From assembly GCF_025847275.1 (NCBI RefSeq), contig NZ_JAOZEV010000007.1, positions 124,001 to 188,000 on the forward strand: a DNA stretch of 64,000 nucleotides. Reading direction: 5' to 3'. Position numbers and translations under genes: made by a program. Source of the stretch: Flavobacterium frigoritolerans. Its GTDB lineage: Bacteria; Bacteroidota; Bacteroidia; Flavobacteriales; Flavobacteriaceae. The notes beneath the pieces were generated by a model. The model saw nothing but the letters and a program-made list of their open reading frames with translations, had not been told where the DNA came from and did not search any database. Positions 25,443 to 34,547 of the stretch are shown in pieces (the first letter of the stretch is position 1; each line of letters begins with the position of its first letter).

Positions 25443-27116
25443 TTATGATTGTTCTTTTCGAAGTTCTTCCATAAAATATGATGCAGGCATCCCTGTTCTG
25501 GAAAAAAAAGCTTTTGTAAAACGTTCTGTGGTGCTAAAACCCGATTCTTCTGATAGGGCTTTGTTGCTATAATTCTGAACTTTTTTATTCTCCTTTAATA
25601 AGGCAATCAAATAATCCACTTTTAGATCATTGATATAGGCAGCGAACTTTTTATCTCTGTAAGTAGCTATTATTTGTGAAATATATCTTGTGTTTGAGCC
25701 AAAAGTAACTGCAAGCTTTGCTAAAGTCCAATCTTCTTCCAAAAACTTTTTATCTACTTCAAACTTCTCCAATTGCTTTAAGACCGATGTTACCGTTTCT
25801 TGATTCATGTCTTCTATTCTATTGGTTATATTCTTGGAATCAACTTTAATAGTAGCATCACTTTTTTTCATTAAATCATCAAATCTTTGCCGATAGATTT
25901 TCCTGTTTTTAATATGTTTATAAATGAGAAAGACAACAGATAAAAATAAAAGGACTACTATCCCTTTAAGAATAAAACCGTCACGTTCTCTTTTATCGAG
26001 TAATTTTTCAATACCTTTTTTCTGTACCAATAATTCCTTAGTATCATAATCTTTGTGAATTCTTCCCGATACATATCTATATCTACTGTGTAAAATGCTA
26101 TCCACTTTAAGTAGTTTTTCAATATAATAAAGTTGTAATACAGGATCTTCTTTGGATTTAAAGTAACTGATTAGTAATTCATAGTTATTGCGAAGATCCG
26201 GACGGATGTATCCTTTATCATCAAAAATAGAATCCACTTTTTGAAAATAGGGTATCGCTAGTTCGGGTTTCTTAAGATCCCAATAGCTTTTTCCAATATA
26301 AAAATTCGCAACAGACTCATTTGCAAAACCTTTGCTTTTTTGAATAACGGGTAATGAATGATTTATTTTCTTAATAGCCAAAGCATAATTGCCTCTGAAA
26401 TACTGATTAACTCCTTCGGAAAGAATGAAATACTCTTTCATTTCATTATTAGCCAATCTTTCCCCTTCCAATAATCCCTTTTCATTTGTTTGTGTACATA
26501 AGTTGTAGGCTCCAATGCGATTATAACACAACCCAAGAGAGTGAAGTGAATACAAATAGCCACTATCATTATTATTTTTAAAATAACTGATACATTCCTT
26601 AAACAAAGCAATTGCCTCGTTATAAAATCCAAGAAAGTATTTTATGTTAGCAATATTATATTTGGTTTTATAGATTAAATACTTGTCATTAGTTTTAGAA
26701 ATATAACTATTTGCAGTAAGATAATTATCTAATGCATAATTGTGCTTTTTCCAGGAATAGTATACAATTCCTTTTGTAAGATAAGCAGAACCTATCAAAG
26801 CATTGTCCATTGATTTTTTTGCAGTGTAGATCATACTGTCTGCATATACCAGTTTTAAATTTTCCGATGAGTGGTAGAGATAGTTTTTATAGCCATTTAC
26901 AATCTCTTCGAAATTCTTTTCTACTTTAGATTTCACCAGAAAGGATTTAAGATACAGCGATTGTTTAACACTGTCTTTTTCAGATTCTTCTATTTGTTCA
27001 AAGAGATAATCATAATCCTTATTTCGCAGCGTGTCAGGAATTTTAAAATGAAGTTTCTGTGCGCTGATTTGACCTCCCAAACAAAGAGAGAGTAAAAAAA
27101 GATACTTTCTAATCAT
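25443..27116 (-). CDS. Membrane-bound TPR regulator with AraC-type DNA-binding domain
   Basis: This 557-residue protein starts with a signal peptide (MIRKYLFLLSLCLGGQISAQ), followed by a helical TPR region outside the membrane (about 40-350), one transmembrane segment near 385-405, and a cytoplasmic AraC-type helix-turn-helix domain at the C-terminus (about 450-550). Such one-protein sensors let an extracytoplasmic TPR domain control transcription directly. It is transcribed in the same direction as the susC operon and lies 2 kb from it, within the peptide region, so control of the peptide or susC genes is plausible. A perfect 16-base inverted repeat lies 150 bases upstream of its start and could be its operator. 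Confidence 0.82.
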   Translation of the reverse strand: MIRKYLFLLSLCLGGQISAQKLHFKIPDTLRNKDYDYLFEQIEESEKDSVKQSLYLKSFLVKSKVEKNFEEIVNGYKNYLYHSSENLKLVYADSMIYTAKKSMDNALIGSAYLTKGIVYYSWKKHNYALDNYLTANSYISKTNDKYLIYKTKYNIANIKYFLGFYNEAIALFKECISYFKNNNDSGYLYSLHSLGLCYNRIGAYNLCTQTNEKGLLEGERLANNEMKEYFILSEGVNQYFRGNYALAIKKINHSLPVIQKSKGFANESVANFYIGKSYWDLKKPELAIPYFQKVDSIFDDKGYIRPDLRNNYELLISYFKSKEDPVLQLYYIEKLLKVDSILHSRYRYVSGRIHKDYDTKELLVQKKGIEKLLDKRERDGFILKGIVVLLFLSVVFLIYKHIKNRKIYRQRFDDLMKKSDATIKVDSKNITNRIEDMNQETVTSVLKQLEKFEVDKKFLEEDWTLAKLAVTFGSNTRYISQIIATYRDKKFAAYINDLKVDYLIALLKENKKVQNYSNKALSEESGFSTTERFTKAFFSRTGMPASYFMEELRKEQS

Positions 27117-27265
27117 AATGTAAATTAAAATGGGACATTATTTCCTCTGCAAAACCTTTTTTAGAGCCAAGTAAGGGGTTCTAAGATGTCTTAGGGATAT
27201 TTTGCTGGAAATCATCTCAAATATACATAAACAATTGACAACTAGCTTATTTGTACGAAAAAAGA

Positions 27266-27314
27266 TATACGGATTTTCATAAAATCCGTACCGTAAAATA
27301 TGAAAATCCGTATA
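27266..27314. promoter_or_regulatory. 16-base inverted repeat upstream of the TPR/AraC regulator
   Basis: Perfect arms TATACGGATTTTCATA / TATGAAAATCCGTATA flank a 17-base loop that contains a third copy of AAAATCCGTA. The element lies between the divergent regulator (start 27116) and the lipoprotein gene (start 27465). It may be an operator with three half-sites or a transcribed hairpin. The rest of the 350-base intergenic region shows nothing else clear. Confidence 0.55.
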
Positions 27315-27464
27315 CAACATTTTGCAGGATAAAAAAAAGCCTTTTAGATTTGTTTCGAATTCAAAAGCAAAAATATTTAGCATCGTGCTAAATTAAAGTT
27401 CTGCTTACCCGGGTGAAATGAACTTACTACAAAAGTAGTCTGTCACATTTTACACATTTCAATC

Positions 27465-28202
27465 ATGAAAAACATTTCATTTCCATTAGTAATTTTACAA
27501 TTACTAACAATTTCCTGTACTCCTGATACTATTGACAACACAGAAAGCATTGCGAGTAAGGTCAGCATGAAAAAATTAGAAAAATCAACGCGTTTAGTAC
27601 AAAACCCGATACCTGAAAATCCAGCAAACATGTATGACTTTGCAGGTAAACTGCATAATGATATCCTTGATGTTTATTTGGCAGGCAACCACCAACACAC
27701 TACAATTGAACAAATTAACCAACAAATCGAAGCTATTGCAACTGCCAATACTAATTTTATCCTTTTAAGTACAGGAATAAATCTGTCATTTAATCTTGAC
27801 ATCATACAAGAAATTGTAAGTAATCCTGAGCTTGAACTTGCTCAGGCTATTACAAATTCTACAATGACAAATGCCGCAAAAGAGAGTCTTTCCAGTTTTA
27901 TGAACGATGTTATTTTATGGGAAAATAATTCCTATGAAGAAATTTATCAAAGCGTTATTTCTTATGAATCATCTGTAATAGCTAATTCAGGATTTAGTAA
28001 CGAGGATAAGAGAATTATTCTCACGACTTCTTCCCTAGTCCGATATTCCATATATTATAATCTGACACGTAAAGATAAAGATTGGCCTCCCTCTAAGGGA
28101 CACCTTGTTGGAGGACTTAGTGGAGCTATAGATAATTCATCTACTGCGATTAGACGCTCCCTTGTAACAGGAATTATGATATACACACAAGCAACTCACT
28201 GA
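27465..28202 (+). CDS. Lipoprotein of unknown function
   Basis: This 245-residue protein has a lipoprotein signal peptide with lipobox TISC (Cys18). The mature part is helical and rich in Asn, Ser and Ile, and ends in a glycine-containing segment (GHLVGGLSGAIDNSS). I do not recognise the family. It overlaps the next gene by one base (TGATG), so the two are translationally coupled. It is divergent from the TPR/AraC regulator across a region with a long inverted repeat, which suggests regulation by it. Confidence 0.65.
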   Translation: MKNISFPLVILQLLTISCTPDTIDNTESIASKVSMKKLEKSTRLVQNPIPENPANMYDFAGKLHNDILDVYLAGNHQHTTIEQINQQIEAIATANTNFILLSTGINLSFNLDIIQEIVSNPELELAQAITNSTMTNAAKESLSSFMNDVILWENNSYEEIYQSVISYESSVIANSGFSNEDKRIILTTSSLVRYSIYYNLTRKDKDWPPSKGHLVGGLSGAIDNSSTAIRRSLVTGIMIYTQATH

Positions 28203-28453
28203 TGTTGTATCGTCTTTATTCTATCGAAAAAGAAATAATATACACGCTTACTGTTTTCCTGATTCTTTTTAATCTTGTAAGTCTTTATTTCATCATAGAC
28301 CTACTTTCCTATGATGAAATAATTGACTACCTCACAGATGATGAAATAAAAAATGATAGCCGACGTATTCTAGCTTATTTACTTTTTGTGAGTGGCATGT
28401 CCAATTTACTTTTTGTCACTGTTTCATTGATATCCAGATTACTTTCTGAGTAA
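28202..28453 (+). CDS. Small membrane protein coupled to the preceding lipoprotein
   Basis: An 83-residue protein with two transmembrane segments (about 12-33 and 57-79) and an acidic loop between them (DEIIDYLTDDEIKND). Its ATG shares a base with the TGA of the lipoprotein gene. The two products therefore probably act together in the envelope, but no family is recognised. The layout of lipoprotein plus small two-span protein is compatible with a toxin/immunity or sensor pair; this is not shown. Confidence 0.6.
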   Translation: MLYRLYSIEKEIIYTLTVFLILFNLVSLYFIIDLLSYDEIIDYLTDDEIKNDSRRILAYLLFVSGMSNLLFVTVSLISRLLSE

Positions 28454-28519
28454 CCCTTTTTCAACTTGAGCCTATCTAAAGTTTATTAACTATTCATAAT
28501 TTTATAAAAGAGAATTATT

Positions 28520-29380
28520 GTGGTAGACAAAAAATCGAAATATTATCATCCTGGTTTGCAAGTCAATATCTTTGAGAAATTCACATCCCAGATTTCTTTT
28601 AGTCAATTATTTAAGATAGACCATTTTTCAATACTCCTCGTGAATTCAGGCTCTCTAAGTCTTCAAATAAATAATAGAAAAATTGATTTGATAGCAAATG
28701 ATCTCATCATAATTCCAAAAAAAGCGATATGCGAAATTTTATTTATTAGTAACCAATTACAAATTTGCCAGACATCCTTTACTTCAGATTTTGCTTTTGG
28801 GAATAGTATCAAATGGCCACATATTAAGCATTTTGAATTTTTTATTACACAAATTTCTTCTAAAATCATTCTCAAAAAAAAAGATGCAATTCTGGTAATT
28901 GATTTGTTTACCTTGATAAAAAGTAAAATAGCAAGTAATAACACACATGTCTATAAAAAGGAAATACTCTTATTTAGTTTTAATCTGTTGCTGTATGAAT
29001 TAGCAGGCATTTATCATAGATCGTCTTGGCATCTAAATGTAAAATATTCACGAAATGAAGCATTGGTCATACAGTTTTTTAAAATCCTAGAAATTAATAG
29101 TAGGAAGCAACACAATGTAAAATTCTATGCGGATGACTTACACATTACAGCAGGTCACCTTACTAAAATTGTTAAGAAAGTTACCCAAAAAACAGCAAAA
29201 GAGTTCATTACTCAATCCATTGTCTTGGAAGCGAAAATATTACTTCAAGACAATCAACTATCTATTTTTTATATCATAGAAGAACTACAATTTACCAACT
29301 CTTCTTCATTTTGCACTTTTTTTAAGAAACATACTTCCCTGTCACCTTCCGAATATCGGTCACACTTAAATCCTCAGTAA
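28520..29380 (+). CDS. AraC family transcriptional regulator
   Basis: A 286-residue cytoplasmic regulator. The N-terminal region (about 20-110) looks like a cupin-type sensor domain, and the C-terminal 100 residues form the AraC double helix-turn-helix (DDLHITAGHLTKIVKK and FTNSSSFCTFFKKHTSLSPSEYR). Start is GTG at 28520; no ATG fits well. It lies 66 bases after the two-gene lipoprotein unit in the same orientation and may be co-transcribed with it. The ligand and targets are unknown. Confidence 0.82.
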   Translation: MVDKKSKYYHPGLQVNIFEKFTSQISFSQLFKIDHFSILLVNSGSLSLQINNRKIDLIANDLIIIPKKAICEILFISNQLQICQTSFTSDFAFGNSIKWPHIKHFEFFITQISSKIILKKKDAILVIDLFTLIKSKIASNNTHVYKKEILLFSFNLLLYELAGIYHRSSWHLNVKYSRNEALVIQFFKILEINSRKQHNVKFYADDLHITAGHLTKIVKKVTQKTAKEFITQSIVLEAKILLQDNQLSIFYIIEELQFTNSSSFCTFFKKHTSLSPSEYRSHLNPQ

Positions 29381-29490
29381 ATATTACAAAGAAAATGTTT
29401 AGGCTGGGTTAAGAATGTTCTATAAGTATTGATTTAGAGTACTGTCGATTGCAAGTAGAGAGAAAGATTTACTAAGTAAAAGTAAAAAAA

Positions 29491-30171
29491 ATGACTCAAG
29501 CCTATCTTTTAGAATGGATGGATTTAACGGTAACCTCAACCCTCAATCCTAACAAAACAGATCTAACTATGATTACTCTACTTCAATCAAGAGCGATTAT
29601 TAAGAAAGCCACCGAGCAAACATTTCTTATTCAGTCACAGTTTACTGTACAGGTTTTTTCGCTTACTAACGAGAAACAAATTAAGATTCTAGTTGGAAAT
29701 TATTATTCATCATTATTATTTCTTTTGGATAAAATCACAGAAATAAATAATAGCAATGAATTACACAAAGACAACCTGAAAGAAGTTACAGATACCTTAA
29801 TATCTTGTTTAGATGAATTAATAACTTTTATAGAATCAAGATTTGCAAACTATTTAGGCAACAACTTTGAAATTATTAAAAGGAAATACAATGGTCCTAC
29901 CATGATAGATAATCCATCTAATAAAGTTTTATGTAAGCTTTCAACGGATCAGACAGCTCTAATACTTAGAGCTTCAGATGAACTAAAAATTCTTATTTCA
30001 AAATCAATGAATCATTTATTTAAAACAATTGTTCCTTTTCTATCAACTCCAAATAAAGTAAATCTTTCTTATAATGCTATGCGTGGCAAAGCATACGTTG
30101 CCGAAGAAAGAGACAAAAAAATAGCGATCGAAACATTGGAGCGTATGATTAAACAAATCAAGGAGTATTAA
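29491..30171 (+). CDS. Helical protein of unknown function
   Basis: A 226-residue soluble, mostly helical protein without signal peptide or membrane segments. The C-terminal part is basic and ends in a likely helix (EERDKKIAIETLERMIKQIK). I considered the RteC family of Bacteroidota conjugative transposons but saw no convincing motif. It stands between an AraC regulator and a lipoprotein gene, 110 and 30 bases apart, on the same strand. Confidence 0.6.
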   Translation: MTQAYLLEWMDLTVTSTLNPNKTDLTMITLLQSRAIIKKATEQTFLIQSQFTVQVFSLTNEKQIKILVGNYYSSLLFLLDKITEINNSNELHKDNLKEVTDTLISCLDELITFIESRFANYLGNNFEIIKRKYNGPTMIDNPSNKVLCKLSTDQTALILRASDELKILISKSMNHLFKTIVPFLSTPNKVNLSYNAMRGKAYVAEERDKKIAIETLERMIKQIKEY

Positions 30172-30201
30172 CTAAATAGTACTATTTTAAAATTTAAAAA
30201 C

Positions 30202-30750
30202 ATGAAAAAACTATCCTACATTATGACTACAGTAATTCTGATGTTTACAGGCTGTCAGCCCATAACATTAGATGAAAAGTTGGCTACTGCCCTTATTCTA
30301 GAAAAATATCATTATCCTATAATTGTAGACCATGATATTTACTGCAATGATCCTGATCATGCTTACACTATTCTTAAATCTGGACTTGTAGAAAAAGGTT
30401 TTGTAAAAGTGCTTAAAAGCAAAAAAATTGGTGAAACAATTTCTTTCGTGAGTTTTACCACTGCAGCAAAACCATACTTACTACCTACACCTCCAGCTGA
30501 TAAAATAAGTAAAATTCAACGTGTAAAAGTAGCAGACGAAACCTTCGGAGCAATTAAGGAAATTAGGGTTATGAGTTCTGATAATAAGGCAATTGTGGGA
30601 TACACTACAATTCGAAAAAAGAACGTTTTTGTTGCAGCAATTAAAAACAGCTTGAAAGACACACTTAGTCATGAAGTGTATTTTATACGAGCCGATGATG
30701 GCTGGAAGCTTCTGGATAAAAAATCGGAAATTGAATTTTTATCTTATTAG
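30202..30750 (+). CDS. Lipoprotein of unknown function
   Basis: A 182-residue protein with lipoprotein signal peptide and lipobox FTGC (Cys18). The mature part is a mixed alpha/beta domain ending in EVYFIRADDGWKLLDKKSE, a pattern seen in several small envelope domains that I cannot assign further. It lies 30 bases after the helical protein gene and is likely in the same operon. Confidence 0.65.
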   Translation: MKKLSYIMTTVILMFTGCQPITLDEKLATALILEKYHYPIIVDHDIYCNDPDHAYTILKSGLVEKGFVKVLKSKKIGETISFVSFTTAAKPYLLPTPPADKISKIQRVKVADETFGAIKEIRVMSSDNKAIVGYTTIRKKNVFVAAIKNSLKDTLSHEVYFIRADDGWKLLDKKSEIEFLSY

Positions 30751-31144
30751 AATTATGAAACTTAGCTAGACAACTATAACTTCAATTATTAGTTCTATTA
30801 CCAAGTTTTCCACTTCCAATAATTACCAAGTTAATCCTATCAGAAATGTATCCTATTAAATCTGTTTAAACCTCACAATTATTGATATTACAAACCTGTT
30901 TCAAACCAATTCAGGTCTGATTTCGCAAAATTTTAATGAGATAAAACTTATAAATTATTTTTATTTCAATTTCAAAAAGTTAAAAAAATATAGTAAAACA
31001 TTTCTTATATTCGCTTGAAGAAAAGCTAACTTACCGGACAAACACAACTAAAAAGGTTGTGTTGGTACCATTTTATAGCCAGTATTAGCGAGTTGGCAGT
31101 AATTTTAGCGAAGATTAAAAATCCTTAATAAAAAAATAAAAATT
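30751..31144. other. Non-coding region before the orphan gene run
   Basis: 394 bases without a gene. A perfect 8-base hairpin AACACAAC/GTTGTGTT lies at 31041-31063, in a local G/C-richer stretch just before the first of the small orphan genes. The rest is AT-rich and featureless. Confidence 0.5.
31041..31063. repeat. Hairpin before orphan gene 1
   Basis: Arms AACACAAC/GTTGTGTT with a 7-base loop, about 80 bases upstream of the gene at 31145. Comparable short, G/C-richer hairpins stand before the genes at 32438 and 33322, which suggests a common cassette-like layout. Confidence 0.5.
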
Positions 31145-31588
31145 ATGTCATTAACAGGTTCATTATATAGCACTACAGATGATAAATTAAAATCCTTAAT
31201 AAAAAATGATTTTGATTCTATAGAATCTTTAACCGAAATTGCAGATTTAAGTTATTTCGCAATAAACCTTTTAGAAATTTTGTCTAAATATTCCAATCTA
31301 AACAATGATTTAGTTGGTAAGATTTTGCAGGGCAATAATTCTTTTAGTCCGGAAGATGGTTTTATTGGATTTTCAAAATCTAGTGAAGTGAAAAGGAATA
31401 AAATTGAAATATTGGATAAAATAACTTCAAAAAATTTCATTGAATACTTAAAAAAAGGAGGAATTGAAAATAACCCAAATACTCCAATAAAAGATAGAGA
31501 TTTTTTAATACAATATTTTGAAAACATTAAAAAAGCATACGAAAAAGCTGTAAGTGAAAATATGGCTTTAATATTTAGATTAGGATAA
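31145..31588 (+). CDS. DUF1877-like protein, possible orphan immunity protein
   Basis: A 147-residue soluble protein. The start (MSLTGSLYSTTDDKL) and the end (DFLIQYFENIKKAYEKAVSE) resemble the DUF1877 (YfbM) family, whose members are often small proteins of unknown role found among immunity-like genes. The middle part is short compared with the family. It is the first in a row of four unrelated small genes, all on the + strand, with terminators and hairpins between them and no toxin gene beside them. The family call is weak, and the immunity role is inferred from layout only. Confidence 0.5.
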   Translation: MSLTGSLYSTTDDKLKSLIKNDFDSIESLTEIADLSYFAINLLEILSKYSNLNNDLVGKILQGNNSFSPEDGFIGFSKSSEVKRNKIEILDKITSKNFIEYLKKGGIENNPNTPIKDRDFLIQYFENIKKAYEKAVSENMALIFRLG

Positions 31589-31603
31589 GAAACTAGTCTC
31601 AAC

Positions 31604-31640
31604 AACTATTACAACAGATTTGGGTAATAGTTTTAATTGA
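31604..31640 (+). terminator. Terminator-like hairpin after the DUF1877-like gene
   Basis: Perfect 9-base arms AACTATTAC/GTAATAGTT with an 11-base loop start 16 bases after the stop codon, followed by a short T-rich stretch. Confidence 0.55.
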
Positions 31641-31761
31641 AAGTTGGTTTGGTATTTTAGATGATTTGGCAAATCTGAAAAAAATGAGCTTAATTTAGTG
31701 CCAAGCCCACTTTAGTAGCAAGACAGTACCAGATATTTTAAAAAATGACACGAAACTAAAA

Positions 31762-32264
31762 ATGAAAAAGATGACTTATTTAATTATTGGCAGTATTGCT
31801 TATTTGCCTGCTAATTCAAAAAAAACAAAGAACAAACTTCAAAATAATTTAACAGAAAATACTCAAACTGAAACTCAATTTGGATATTCTGTAAATGATA
31901 ATTTAACTTATTTAGAAAAACTAAAGAACTATATGCATTCGCAAAATGGAGAGAGAATTTTTTTGAGTATAAAATGGAACAATATACAGAAGAAAATTGC
32001 AATGAAGCAAAAGGAATATTTGACAATTTAATATCTAAAATGGTAACATCAGGTGAAAATGGAAACAAAAATGAAAAGGAAAAATGTTTTGAAATAGCAA
32101 TTAAATCACTAAATAAATTGAATGAAAAAGATGAAGGAATTATTGAAACAGGTGAACGAGAAGACTTATGTGAACTTATTGACCAAATAACTCTTGCTTC
32201 AGGTTTAGATCCAAAAGATTATGCCGAAGGCGAAGGAATTGCTGACCTATGGGGAGAATGGTAA
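31762..32264 (+). pseudogene. Frameshifted small gene, possible immunity protein
   Basis: Two overlapping open frames (31762-32031 and 31974-32264) join into one good protein of about 167 residues if one T is added to the run of seven T at 31958-31964 (GERIF-FEYKMEQYTEENCNEAK across the joint). The C-terminal half has the look of a helical immunity-type domain (REDLCELIDQITLASGLDP, then an acidic end GEGIADLWGEW). Either the gene is inactivated, uses slippage at the T-run, or the base is a sequencing error. It belongs to the run of small orphan genes. I do not know the family. Confidence 0.55.
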
Positions 32265-32377
32265 TCAAAATATCTACTAACATCGGTTTTGCGCAATAGC
32301 TAGTTTTATTTTCTTAGACGGAAATTACTCAAAAATAAATTTACATATCTTTACAACAAAGCGGTAAATTGACGCTA

Positions 32378-32393
32378 CCGCGCAAAGCCGCGG
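32378..32393. repeat. G/C-rich hairpin before orphan gene 3
   Basis: Arms CCGCG/CGCGG with a 6-base loop, in a locally G/C-rich stretch 45 bases upstream of the gene at 32438. It stands out from the AT-rich surroundings. Confidence 0.5.
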
Positions 32394-32437
32394 AACGTTG
32401 AGTGTCAGCATAGAAAACCAATACGAACCAAGGGACA

Positions 32438-33199
32438 ATGAAATTAATAAAGGAACTAGGAAATAAGTTTACAAACCTTTACGACAATTTGACTAATACT
32501 GATTCTTACTGGGAAAACAAACAGTATGACTTTTATTTAATTTTTGGACAGGCTGACCAAAACAAATCTCCTTGGATAAAAACAAATTGGAAATCGGACT
32601 TTGAACCATATTTTGACTTGTTGATAAAAAATAATAAAAATATAAAAGATACAGGAATTAGGGCAACAAAGAGCAAGCCTGAAAAACGAATTTCTAAAAA
32701 GGACAACAAAGAATTTGTATATTATTCAGACATAAAGCTTGGACGACTCAAATGGGATGAAAAATCACATGAAAAGTGGACAATATCGAATAACACTGAA
32801 AATTACTTTCTCGATTTTGAACTTTGGTCTCCTATTTGGACAATTTGCGAAAAAAGACAATCCCCACCGGAAATTTATATCTCAATATCTAATGAAAGAG
32901 ATTTTGAAAACGATCGTGATATTAAATTCGGATATTTCATAGTAGTTGCAATTGCCAAGAGTTTAAAACTTGACTCCAAACCGATTTTGAAAAAGTTGTC
33001 TAAAAAAATAAACTCGAAAGCTACAATCTTAAAAACAAGAAGATGGGGCAAACCTGAAAAAGAAGGAAACTGGACTTTTGCAAATTGGATACAAGACACT
33101 TTTAGCAACGGTATATATAAAGGCAAAAATTTACATTCGCTAGAATTTGAAGAGTTAGAATTTGAACCTATATGGGAAGTAATATATAGACATAAATAA
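32438..33199 (+). CDS. Unknown soluble protein, possible orphan immunity protein
   Basis: A 253-residue protein without signal peptide or membrane segments, rich in Lys, Trp and aromatic residues (SYWENKQYDFYLIFGQAD near the start, FANWIQDTFSNGIYKGK near the end). No family is recognised. It is the third gene in the orphan run and stands alone between hairpins. Codon use is very AT-rich like the neighbours, which fits acquisition as a group. Confidence 0.6.
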   Translation: MKLIKELGNKFTNLYDNLTNTDSYWENKQYDFYLIFGQADQNKSPWIKTNWKSDFEPYFDLLIKNNKNIKDTGIRATKSKPEKRISKKDNKEFVYYSDIKLGRLKWDEKSHEKWTISNNTENYFLDFELWSPIWTICEKRQSPPEIYISISNERDFENDRDIKFGYFIVVAIAKSLKLDSKPILKKLSKKINSKATILKTRRWGKPEKEGNWTFANWIQDTFSNGIYKGKNLHSLEFEELEFEPIWEVIYRHK

Positions 33200-33235
33200 T
33201 TGCATTTGATTTTCACGAAGTAATTATTTTTTATC

Positions 33236-33272
33236 AGAGAACAGTCAGTTCGTCCGGATCACCAAGTTCTCT
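33236..33272. repeat. Inverted repeat before orphan gene 4
   Basis: Perfect 7-base arms AGAGAAC/GTTCTCT around a 23-base G/C-richer loop, 50 bases upstream of the gene at 33322. It is the third such element placed before an orphan gene. Confidence 0.5.
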
Positions 33273-33321
33273 TACTGGCAAAACCTTATATGCAATTGCA
33301 AACCGAAACAGAACTATAATT

Positions 33322-33981
33322 ATGATTGAAGAATTTATTAGAAAAACAAATACTACCGAATTTTATCAGGATTCTGATTTAAAACTTGAATCCTACAGTT
33401 ATAAAACATCAGCGAACACTTTACAGTTATTTTTCTCGATTAATCAAACTAGTTATGATATTCCAATTGAATATGAAGAATGGAAATTAACCTGCTTAAA
33501 AACTGAGCAATTTGATGGGTTCTTTTCGGACTTACTACTTCCTTATGTCAAAATAAAAATATTAGATTCTCATCCTTTGCTTTTAAAGTATCATGAAAAT
33601 CAACTTGAATGTTTAGTTAAAGGAAAACCAAAAAATCTAAATTTATTTGTTGGTGATATCAGTAATGGATTGGAGAAAAAAACTGGTAACTGGATTAAGA
33701 TAAGCGAAGTCTTTTGGAATAATGAAGAAAACTTTAAACTATATCCTAAACGACATATCAAAATCCCTAAATCTTTACAAAACTTATTTACGGAAGTTTG
33801 CAAAGAACACGATTTGGAATTTGATGTGACTAACGAATTGATAGGTGACAATAAAGGTTATGCCCATAAACCAAAAACCAAAATTTTAATTTTCGGAAAC
33901 GAAGATATAAGCGACAATGATTTTAGCTTAAACCAACCTTTTATAATAGCTGAGGAATTTATAGCTAAAAGGGTTAAGTGA
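33322..33981 (+). CDS. Unknown soluble protein, possible orphan immunity protein
   Basis: A 219-residue soluble protein with mixed alpha/beta character, no signal peptide and no recognised motif. It closes the run of small orphan genes. The following 700 bases hold only short broken frames, so no partner gene lies directly downstream. Confidence 0.6.
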   Translation: MIEEFIRKTNTTEFYQDSDLKLESYSYKTSANTLQLFFSINQTSYDIPIEYEEWKLTCLKTEQFDGFFSDLLLPYVKIKILDSHPLLLKYHENQLECLVKGKPKNLNLFVGDISNGLEKKTGNWIKISEVFWNNEENFKLYPKRHIKIPKSLQNLFTEVCKEHDLEFDVTNELIGDNKGYAHKPKTKILIFGNEDISDNDFSLNQPFIIAEEFIAKRVK

Positions 33982-34480
33982 TGCAACTACAGAGGATACT
34001 AAGATAAGCCTTCAGAGAAATCTGGAACTTTTTTTGTACTCAAAATAAATCTAGGCTTTACTTGTGTGATGTAAATATTATCTTTCATCTAAAAAATTAA
34101 CTTATGAAATTAAACAATAAATAATTACGCATTTTGAAAATAAAAACAAAAATTCCAAAGATAGATTACGTGTAGAATTTAACAAACCTGCAAGTGCAAT
34201 AGAAAATCACCAAACTACTAATTAAAAGAACAATTCGCTTAACATATTGTAAGAAAGTCAAAATCCCATTTTTGACAATGTTAGCAATCTATTAGAAGAA
34301 ATTGAAGAGACTCTATTTACATATTTAACAAACGATGATTCTTTGTAATTATCTTTAAGAATCCAAGCTTACTTCTATTGGCAATTTTACTTTTCAATTT
34401 ATTCTTATATCAAAAATTGAATTTTTATCATTTTCGAACTAGAAAATCAATCCTAAAATAGTACATTTCATAATCTAACT
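33982..34480. other. Decayed region between orphan genes and the transfer operon
   Basis: About 500 bases without an intact gene. Short stretches still read like protein, for example NSKDRLRVEFNKPASAIENH (about 34150-34210) and NVSNLLEEIEETLFTYLTND (about 34276-34340), which suggests remnants of one or two small genes. No family is recognised. Confidence 0.4.
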
Positions 34481-34514
34481 AGCCTTCCAATCGGGAGGCT
34501 TTTATATTTTTTTA
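34481..34514 (+). terminator. Terminator upstream of the transfer operon
   Basis: AGCCTTCC/GGGAGGCT pair with one G-U around a 4-base loop and are followed by a very T-rich stretch (34501-34530). It insulates the transfer operon from upstream transcription. Confidence 0.75.
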
Positions 34515-34547
34515 CGTTTTTTTTATTTTTTTCTTCTTGATTTTACT

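Noticed and set aside
27138..27383. 81-codon reverse frame upstream of the TPR/AraC regulator
   Set aside because: It runs through the perfect 16-bp inverted repeat and has a sequence without recognisable domain or signal; most likely chance.
29491..30171. RteC-type regulator of conjugative transposons
   Set aside because: Length is similar, but no helix-turn-helix or RteC-like motif is visible.
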